Shown here: positions 54,759-61,462 of the stretch, piece by piece | Layout: every line of letters begins with the position of its first letter | Position numbering within the stretch: position 1 is the first letter of the stretch | Origin: JAHDHW01 sp965220465 | GTDB lineage: Bacteria; Bacteroidota; Bacteroidia; Chitinophagales; Saprospiraceae | Assembly (NCBI GenBank): GCA_965220465.1 | Contig: CBDCPZ010000007.1 | Location: 1 to 64,000 of the forward strand | Direction of reading: 5' to 3' | DNA length: 64,000 bases | Notes under the pieces: generated by a model | What the model saw: the letters and a program-made list of their open reading frames with translations, nothing else | Database searches by the model: none | What the model was told of the DNA's origin: nothing | Program-made: the position numbers and the translations under genes

Positions 54759-56249
54759 CTAAACGACTTGGTAAATTGTTGTTTTTACCTCTAACAAATT
54801 TAAAACTTCTTTATACAAATCCTGAAAAGGGATCAATTCTCTTTCCACTGCATTTACATTCAACTTATGTTTTAAAAGGTTTTTATAATACAATTTAGTT
54901 TTGCGCTCAAAAGCGACTTTGTGGAAATTTCCTTGAGAAAGCTGTGTCAGTATTTTTATGAAACAATTTGACCGGTAGGTGTAGTCTTTTTTAAGGTAAG
55001 TGAAACTATAAGCTTGTAAGCTGTGAATTCTGTCTATTATTTTGCCTTTTTGATTGGAAGCCAGATAAATTAATATTTGTGCAATAATAATAGAAATATT
55101 AGCACCCTGCTTGTCTTTGGAAAGCGTAGGAACCTCATTGAGGAACTTGCTCAATTTAAATCTGTTTTTATGGTTTATTTTGCCAATCTTGTCAAGAAAA
55201 TACAAATAAGCTTCAATAATTCGCCATTGTTCTTTTAAAATGTCAGGCATATCGTTTTTATTTGCCAAGTTGAAGGCCGCTTCAGCGATTTTGTATTGTT
55301 TGGAATGAAAAGCTACTATGGCCTTATAAATCAAGGATATCTGCCAGTTGTGCGAACCTTTTTCAGTATACTTTAAAGCCTGTGCAACCGCTTTTTTAGC
55401 TTCATCAAAATCGCCAATAACAAGATTCGAAGGAATCAGTCTTGAATTCATCGAATAAATTGCGACTCTGCCTGGAGTAAAAGGTAAACTGTTAAAATAT
55501 TTTAAACCCTGTTTCGCAGTCTTGATTACCTGATTATGATCTTCCTTCAGTAAGTGTGCAATAATTATAATGTGAAATCTGAGAAAGTTAATTTGATAGG
55601 AATCGTATTGTGAATATTCTTTGATAAATTGATTGACCTCAGCTAAAAGGTTCTCACTTTGACTAGCATTGAGTTGTCTGGATCTTACAGTATAGGAGTA
55701 AACATTAGTCAAGACAAACCAAGCTTCTGCCTCTGCATTTAAAAGCTTTAATGATCTTCTACAAATCTTTTGATAATATTTTATTCTCGGATTATTTTCA
55801 ATTGAACAAATTATCATTAATTCTTGTGAGAGATGAAAGGTAATTTCTGTAATCTGATATTTCATACTCTTTCTGATGGTATCTTTTGCAACAGAAAAAG
55901 CTTCTCGGGTCTGGTTGTCATTCCGCAATCGTTTTACATTGGCATAATTGCGAACACATTGATTTCGTGCCTCTTTTAGTTTTTCATCTTCGTATTTGTT
56001 CGGGAGAAGGAAAAGTAAATTATATAGGTTTTCTTTTAACTCATTTTTAAGGTTGGATAATTGGTTAGCTGCATTAAAATCGTTAAATATTTCCTTTTTC
56101 GCTTCATCATTATTGGAGATTACTCCATCAGATAAACCATCAAATAACTTTTGGATATGGGTGTCTCCATAGTCTCCATGAGTAAGCAACTTAATCTTTT
56201 TAGAACTATTGCCTCGAATTATTTCAATTAATTGTTTTAATTCGATCAT
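54759..56249 (-). CDS. Helical TPR-like protein of unknown function
   Basis: 496 aa, no signal peptide or membrane helix. The N-terminal ~85 residues (KIKLLTHGDYGDTHIQKLFDGLSDG) precede a long array of helix pairs (e.g. GDFDEAKKAVAQALKYTEKG, HSKQYKIAEAAFNLANKND) in TPR style. Multi-copy families like this are frequent in Saprospiria. Possibly related to the broken gene at 48625-49764. Confidence 0.65.
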   Translation of the reverse strand: MIELKQLIEIIRGNSSKKIKLLTHGDYGDTHIQKLFDGLSDGVISNNDEAKKEIFNDFNAANQLSNLKNELKENLYNLLFLLPNKYEDEKLKEARNQCVRNYANVKRLRNDNQTREAFSVAKDTIRKSMKYQITEITFHLSQELMIICSIENNPRIKYYQKICRRSLKLLNAEAEAWFVLTNVYSYTVRSRQLNASQSENLLAEVNQFIKEYSQYDSYQINFLRFHIIIIAHLLKEDHNQVIKTAKQGLKYFNSLPFTPGRVAIYSMNSRLIPSNLVIGDFDEAKKAVAQALKYTEKGSHNWQISLIYKAIVAFHSKQYKIAEAAFNLANKNDMPDILKEQWRIIEAYLYFLDKIGKINHKNRFKLSKFLNEVPTLSKDKQGANISIIIAQILIYLASNQKGKIIDRIHSLQAYSFTYLKKDYTYRSNCFIKILTQLSQGNFHKVAFERKTKLYYKNLLKHKLNVNAVERELIPFQDLYKEVLNLLEVKTTIYQVV

Positions 56250-56464
56250 GATATATCTCTTATTTTCAGGGGGTTATGGGTTTTTTTATTTTTTAAATAA
56301 CGGTAAAGTTATATGTAAATATAAGGGTTTTTCATAGAAATTTATTGATGCATTCAAAATAAATTTATGTATCGAAAAAAGAAAACTTAAATAGGAATCA
56401 GATAACGAAGTCTAAAGAATTGGTCCCTAACAATTCATATTTTCTAATCTTCAATAGATTTATT

Positions 56465-56800
56465 ATGAAAAACATCATAAAATCCGGCATCTTCTTGCTT
56501 TTATGTACTCTTATATTTGGACTAACAGCATTTACCACTGACAATACAATAATTCAGAGTGATGAAGTATCTAGCTGTTATGTTTACCGTGCTGATCTGA
56601 CCACAGCAAAATGGCAAGAGATAGCCAGTCCTCATGGTTATACTCAATATTTTATTATCGACCCATCAGCAACTGGGTCACCAACCCATGTGATTTCTAC
56701 TTCTGATTACAATGGCGACTGGAGTGCACTTATGAACTGCATAGGACTGCCTCCTTCAACCGCAAGTATAATAATTATAGATGATTTGGGAGGAACATAA
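56465..56800 (+). CDS. Small secreted hypothetical protein
   Basis: 111 aa from the ATG at 56465, which begins a good signal peptide (MKNIIKSGIFLLLCTLIFGL). The ORF extends upstream to 56420, but the added 15 residues weaken the signal. Mature part is short with DPSATGSPTHVISTSDYNGDW and two Cys. Not recognised; it lies upstream of the second sigma module. Confidence 0.6.
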   Translation: MKNIIKSGIFLLLCTLIFGLTAFTTDNTIIQSDEVSSCYVYRADLTTAKWQEIASPHGYTQYFIIDPSATGSPTHVISTSDYNGDWSALMNCIGLPPSTASIIIIDDLGGT

Positions 56801-57052
56801 AAAAACATATAACCGGGGTGAAACCAACTTTTGAATTCTCGCTTTAATGGCGAAAACAGAGTATGTTTAATTTTAGGTTTTTGGGGATTGTGAAATTATC
56901 TTCAAAGCTAATTAAAAGTTCATTATGAGCTAATCCGACAATTGTCAGAACATGGGGTTAAGTCTGTCAGAGAAAAGGTAGGAATAACCTTAGCTATTGA
57001 AAGTTTCACATTAGCTAAAAGTCTAATTTTAAACACGCTCAATTTAATTTTG

Positions 57053-57115
57053 TACCAAATGCCGGTAAACCTTAATGCTTTTTAAGCTGTTTTGCCGGCA
57101 TTTGTACTTTTTTTG
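57053..57115 (+). terminator. Strong terminator hairpin
   Basis: GTACCAAATGCCGG pairs with CCGGCATTTGTAC (one bulged base), followed by TTTTTTT. It is ~250 nt after the small secreted gene, so either that mRNA has a long 3' UTR or an unannotated small RNA ends here. Confidence 0.75.
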
Positions 57116-57281
57116 AAAATGATAAAAATGGCATCCACTAAAATTCAAGATTTTGTAAATGCCACAGAAAAGGTAATATAATACTCAAACTCTTTATGTA
57201 ATTTCGATTTTGAATCTATTATAAAGCAATTAATCAAGCAAAATTTAAAACGCTTTATATTTTTATACCATATATTAGGTG

Positions 57282-57295
57282 AAAGGGTACCCTTT
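57282..57295. promoter_or_regulatory. Palindromic operator candidate upstream of the second sigma gene
   Basis: AAAGGGTACCCTTT is a perfect 14-bp palindrome, with outer AGG/CCT also pairing, 64 nt before the sigma start codon. Confidence 0.4.
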
Positions 57296-57359
57296 TCCTA
57301 GATTAATGGTATATATATATATAAAGGTATTTTGTAATATTCAAATTAGCAATTAATAG

Positions 57360-57941
57360 ATGCCCACCAAGCTTTCTGGAGAGAGACTAAAGAAAGAATA
57401 CAAGTTGTTGGATGGTTTTCTAAAAGCCGAAAGTGAAATACTTTTGACTTTTTATAAGACTCATTTACCAGGTATTGTCAATTATGTTTGTAAAAACGGA
57501 GGAAATGAAGAAGATGCTCGTGATGTATTTCAGGAAGCCTTGTTGGTTTTGTACAAACAAGCCAAACTGGGGGAATTGAACCTATCGGCAAGTTTAAAAA
57601 CGTATATATTTTCTATTTGTAGGTTTCAATGGTTGAAATCAATTAGAAAAAACAAAAGGATAGAATCTTTTGGAGAGGAACTTGAATTAACGGATTTGAA
57701 TTCGGATATTGTTCAACATATCGAAAAAGCAGAAAGATACCGATTGCTGCAAACTCATTTATCAAAGATGAGTGACTCATCTCAGCAAATCCTGAAGTTA
57801 CACTTTCAAAAATATTCTACTGAAGAAATTGCTAATGAACTTGGATTAAGTAAATTATATGTCAAAAAAAGAAAATACGAATGCAAAAAGAAGTTGATCG
57901 AATCTATTCGGAATGATTCCTGTTATAATGAATTGAAATAA
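57360..57941 (+). CDS. ECF-type RNA polymerase sigma factor (module 2)
   Basis: 193 aa, the same length as the module 1 factor. Region 2 at ~25-95 (ARDVFQEALLVLYKQAK, YIFSICRFQWLKSIRK) and region 4 at ~130-185 (MSDSSQQILKLHFQKYSTEEIANELG helix-turn-helix). A membrane TPR gene follows 55 nt downstream. Its upstream region does not contain the TATTACC motif, suggesting a different control. Confidence 0.88.
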   Translation: MPTKLSGERLKKEYKLLDGFLKAESEILLTFYKTHLPGIVNYVCKNGGNEEDARDVFQEALLVLYKQAKLGELNLSASLKTYIFSICRFQWLKSIRKNKRIESFGEELELTDLNSDIVQHIEKAERYRLLQTHLSKMSDSSQQILKLHFQKYSTEEIANELGLSKLYVKKRKYECKKKLIESIRNDSCYNELK

Positions 57942-57996
57942 TTTTTTAGAAGAACTCCCTCAAACATATATACAAACACAATACCTAGTATTTACA

Positions 57997-58746
57997 ATGG
58001 AAACCAATAACTATTCTCATTTGATTGAAAAGTATCTTTTCAATCAAATGACTGAAAGCGAAAGACAAAAATTCGAAATTCAAGTTAATTCCGATACTTT
58101 GCTTGCGGAAGAATTGGAGTTGCAGAAGAGTTTGTTTGAAGCGGCAAATGATGAAGATTTTAAAGAAATCTTTCCAAGCCTGAAATCTGCTGAACAAACA
58201 TATATGACTACTCAAACTAAAAAACCTCTTTTACGTCTCAGTCCACGGAATCTTCTATTATATGCTGCCAGCCTGCTGTTTATTGTATTTTTTAGTTGGA
58301 TGTTTTTTGTAAAAAGTAACAGTGTTGAATCAAGTCAATTATTTGCCACTTATTATGAACCGTATCCAATGGTTTTAGCTTTTAGGGGGAAAAGTGACTT
58401 AATAGCAAATGCGGTCAATAGCTATAATGACAAAAACTTTGATTCAGTTATAAAATCAATGAATCAATTGATTTTGAAAGATAGTTTAGGTTTTGTGCCT
58501 TATATGTATTTAGGAATTGCACATTTAGAATTGGGTAATTTGGAAGAAGCTATTGAAAACTTTAAAGTTGTTTCTGATTCAAATAATCCTTCTTTTCGCC
58601 AACAAGCCGATTGGTATATTGCCTTAACTTATTTAAAGGCCAATGAGAACGAAAAAGCAAAGGAAATTTTAATTGACTTAAGTCGAGATGCAGATTCAAC
58701 TGTTAATCTGGGCTCGGTAAAGGCAATTTTAAAGTCCTTGAAGTAG
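57997..58746 (+). CDS. Membrane TPR protein, putative anti-sigma partner (module 2)
   Basis: 249 aa. Helical cytoplasmic N-terminus (LIEKYLFNQMTESERQKFEI), one transmembrane helix (~88-105, LLLYAASLLFIVFFSWMFF), then a FATYYEPYPMVLAFRG motif and TPR units (~140-245; GIAHLELGNLEEAIENF). Layout matches the module 1 protein at 38817-39587, including the YY...RG motif after the membrane helix. It ends 7 nt from the end of the convergent CHAT gene. Confidence 0.72.
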   Translation: METNNYSHLIEKYLFNQMTESERQKFEIQVNSDTLLAEELELQKSLFEAANDEDFKEIFPSLKSAEQTYMTTQTKKPLLRLSPRNLLLYAASLLFIVFFSWMFFVKSNSVESSQLFATYYEPYPMVLAFRGKSDLIANAVNSYNDKNFDSVIKSMNQLILKDSLGFVPYMYLGIAHLELGNLEEAIENFKVVSDSNNPSFRQQADWYIALTYLKANENEKAKEILIDLSRDADSTVNLGSVKAILKSLK

Positions 58747-58753
58747 TAAAAAT

Positions 58754-60211
58754 TTATAATATTTCTTTTTTAATTAGAATGACCCCCAAGCCAAAACCTA
58801 TAATTGCAAAAATATACAACCAATTTCTAAACTTCTTTTTCACCGGATCAGCAACATTTTTTAGTGGTTGTGTATTGCCGACAACAACAAAATTTGCCCA
58901 GTAAAAAGGGTGAAAGGTCAAAGGATTTGCAATTTTTAAATATTTAAGTTTCGCTCTTTGTAATGCTTCATCTTTAGTCAAGCCCAGTGATAGAAAACGA
59001 TAAAAATATTCCATTATCAAGCTTGTCGATTCATCATGGGCAAGCCATAAACTTGTTACTACACTTGAACAACCTGCATTTAAAAATGAACTGCCAAGGC
59101 TAATCATACCATGCTTGTTTGTTGTTTTTCCATTACCGGTGTTACAAGCAGCCAGTACTGCCATGTTTGCCGATAAGTTCATTTTTGATAGTTCATTTAT
59201 ATGTAAATATCCATCAGTATTTTCATCCGTTGAATTAGAGAGAACCAGATGAGAGTTATATGGGGCTTTATGGTCAACAATGGCATGTGTGGAGAAATGA
59301 AGGACGTTAAAGTCTTCGGACAATTCGTAAAAAGCCCGTTCTGTTGCCTCTTCTCCTTTTAAAGCTATGGCATTGGAAAATAGCTTTTCAATAACGTCAA
59401 TTTCCTTAAAACTAAATTGCAGAGTATTAAAGTTTCTTGTGCTATTTAAATCAGTGTTTATTAAAGTATCTGTACTGAAATTCGGTGCAAATCCGAGAAA
59501 GCCACCATTATTTTCTTTTACCGGAATATTTAGAAAGGTATAAGAGTAAGTGTATGAAATTTTCCGTTTTTTAACAAAGTAGTCTAGATTTTTATAATCT
59601 ACAGGAGTCCTTTTATTTAAAACAGGTTTTTTTTCCAATAAAACCTCAAATGGAATAGTGTGTAACGGACCATCCAAAATCAAAATCAAATCATGGTCAG
59701 TGATTTCCTTTTTTATTGGTAATATTAAATATTCAAACAGCTTCGACGCACTTTCTATAAATTCCTGGTAACTTTTTGAAGGTGAGTTAATTGCTGTTTT
59801 ATAGTTAGTCAAACATTCAAGAAGATTATCAATTTGAGTAGTTAAATCTTCAGGAAAAAATATGGTTTTTGTTTTCGTACTATATTTTTCGGTTACTGTA
59901 ATATTAATAGTTGAACCAACTATTTTATATTCAATTATTGATTGGTCATCTCTTAAAAAATCAACTTTAATTGAATTTGATTTCTTTTTTGATGTTTGAA
60001 TATTTTGTTGATGTGATTCTTGATAATCAAGTTTTCTTTTATTCCTAACATCCCTTTTTTGGTTGAGCTGATTATCCTTTGAATTATTCGTTTTTTGAGA
60101 AATACTTACAGGAATTCGGTTATCATTATTCTGACTATTCACCTGAGCTACCAAAGGAATGGAGCATAGAAACAGATATAGTAAGTATAGTGTTCTTGTT
60201 ATCTTCATCAA
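58754..60211 (-). CDS. CHAT-domain protein without TPRs (module 2)
   Basis: 485 aa. Signal peptide (residues ~1-22, IPLVAQ), a basic Asn/Lys-rich spacer, then a CHAT domain (~165-455) with VLHFSTHA (His ~304) and AVLAACNTGNG (Cys ~355), both catalytic-type residues present. C-terminal transmembrane helix (~464-481). It resembles the CHAT half of the 986-aa protein in module 1, but the TPR sensor part is missing; TPRs are on the partner protein encoded convergently. Presumably a periplasmic, membrane-tethered caspase-like protease. Confidence 0.85.
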   Translation of the reverse strand: MMKITRTLYLLYLFLCSIPLVAQVNSQNNDNRIPVSISQKTNNSKDNQLNQKRDVRNKRKLDYQESHQQNIQTSKKKSNSIKVDFLRDDQSIIEYKIVGSTINITVTEKYSTKTKTIFFPEDLTTQIDNLLECLTNYKTAINSPSKSYQEFIESASKLFEYLILPIKKEITDHDLILILDGPLHTIPFEVLLEKKPVLNKRTPVDYKNLDYFVKKRKISYTYSYTFLNIPVKENNGGFLGFAPNFSTDTLINTDLNSTRNFNTLQFSFKEIDVIEKLFSNAIALKGEEATERAFYELSEDFNVLHFSTHAIVDHKAPYNSHLVLSNSTDENTDGYLHINELSKMNLSANMAVLAACNTGNGKTTNKHGMISLGSSFLNAGCSSVVTSLWLAHDESTSLIMEYFYRFLSLGLTKDEALQRAKLKYLKIANPLTFHPFYWANFVVVGNTQPLKNVADPVKKKFRNWLYIFAIIGFGLGVILIKKEIL

Positions 60212-60778
60212 TTAGGGTTGTCTAGAACTACAAACAAATCACCTGATAAGTGAAATGCAATACTGTTTAAAGTACTGCCATACTGTTCAGTACTTATTTA
60301 TTAAAAGATGTATTCCAAATGTTAGTTGCTTGTATTAATTTCGTTTCCGAAGAGTCGTTTTTTGCTGATACCCGGATCTGAAAAAACGAAAAAAAATTTG
60401 ATCACTTGGAATGGAAGGGAACAGAAAATAATTCCATTCCTATCCAATCCAATGCCTTTCTCTCCCCATCATGTTAAAAAAATGTTACAATACTCTCCTT
60501 ATCTGATTTGTAACAATACAAAGGTAGACCGCTTTTGAGTTTCTAACAATAGAGAATTACCTAAATTTCGCAAATAGGTAAATCACTTATAACATTGTTT
60601 ATACAAGGGCTGTTTTAAAGAATGGCTAAAGTTAGAGGGAAGCTGCGTGCATTGTATTTATTTGGTAATTGTATTGTTGCATAACTCTAATTCCAACAAT
60701 CAAAAATATCTTGACCAAGAGGAAAATAAAAGCGAATAGCTTTGTATTTTTTTTCTTAAACTTTAAATCCTAAAAGAA
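60212..60778. other. 567-bp intergenic region
   Basis: Carries the promoter side of the CHAT gene, with a tandem repeat (separate entry). A 70-codon + strand frame at 60326-60538 has no features of a real gene. Nothing else seen. Confidence 0.5.
60260..60294. promoter_or_regulatory. Tandem repeat upstream of the module 2 CHAT gene
   Basis: ATACTGTTTAAAGTACT (60260-60276) followed by ATACTGTTCAGTACT (60280-60294), 20-nt period. Each copy contains a partial AGTACT palindrome. It lies 49-83 nt before the CHAT start codon and could be an operator. Confidence 0.4.
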
Positions 60779-61426
60779 TCAGAGATCATCAAAAATCTGA
60801 TTGTTAATGGCATAAAGAACTAGCCCGGCAGTATTTCTCGAACCTGTTTTTTCCAGCAAATTTCGCTTATGAGCATCAACCGTACGTGGGCTAATGAACA
60901 GTGTTTTAGCTATTTCTTTATTTGCGTATTCTTTCAAAATAAGGTGCAAGACTTCTTTTTCCCGGTCTGTTAATGGAATTTGATCATTCAGAACAACTTT
61001 GGGTTTGTTTCCGCTAAGATTATTCATAATGGTTTTGGTGACCTGCGGGCTGTAATAGCTGCCTAAATTTATAATAGAATTTATTGCAGTAATAAGCTCC
61101 TCTTCATCACAATTTTTAAGCAAATACCCAGCGGCACCGGCGGCCAACATTTGTTTGATATGCTGGCTTTCATTGAGCATGGTCAATGCCAGTACTTTTT
61201 TTTCGGGGTATAACCGCAACACCTCCTTAGTACAGGATATTCCATCCATAACCTTCATGTTGATGTCCATGATGATGAGGTCAACCTGGACCGCTTTTAA
61301 TAGCTCTATAGCTTCCTTTCCATTAGTCGCTTCTGCAACAACTTGGAAGTTTTTATTTCTTTCTAGATAGGATTTTACTCCATCTCGTATTAGCTTGTGG
61401 TCATCTACTAGCATTATTTTAGTCAT
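60779..61426 (-). CDS. NarL/LuxR-family response regulator
   Basis: 215 aa. Receiver domain (residues 1-~120) with the acidic pair DD near residue 7-8, phospho-acceptor Asp in LIIMDINMKVMDG (~54) and Lys in the LLKNCDEEEL region. The LuxR-type helix-turn-helix is at ~145-210 (LTDREKEVLHLILKEYANKEIA, SPRTVDAHKRNLLEKTG). It is the cognate regulator of the sensor kinase gene 36 nt upstream; target genes unknown. Confidence 0.9.
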   Translation of the reverse strand: MTKIMLVDDHKLIRDGVKSYLERNKNFQVVAEATNGKEAIELLKAVQVDLIIMDINMKVMDGISCTKEVLRLYPEKKVLALTMLNESQHIKQMLAAGAAGYLLKNCDEEELITAINSIINLGSYYSPQVTKTIMNNLSGNKPKVVLNDQIPLTDREKEVLHLILKEYANKEIAKTLFISPRTVDAHKRNLLEKTGSRNTAGLVLYAINNQIFDDL

Positions 61427-61462
61427 AGCGTTTAAGTTTAAAAATTTATAATAGCTCCAATT

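Larger units (their letters stand above)
56801..57359. other. 559-bp intergenic region before the second sigma gene
   Basis: No gene seen. Contains a strong hairpin near 57053-57107, a palindrome at 57282-57295 and a short (TA)n run at ~57310-57322. Confidence 0.5.

Noticed and set aside
57288..57316. Seventh copy of the shared promoter before the second sigma gene
   Set aside because: Only TACC and a T-run match; the second block does not resemble GCAATAAA at the required spacing.
60326..60538. 70-aa ORF on the + strand
   Set aside because: Low-complexity intergenic frame without signal peptide, motif or plausible start context.
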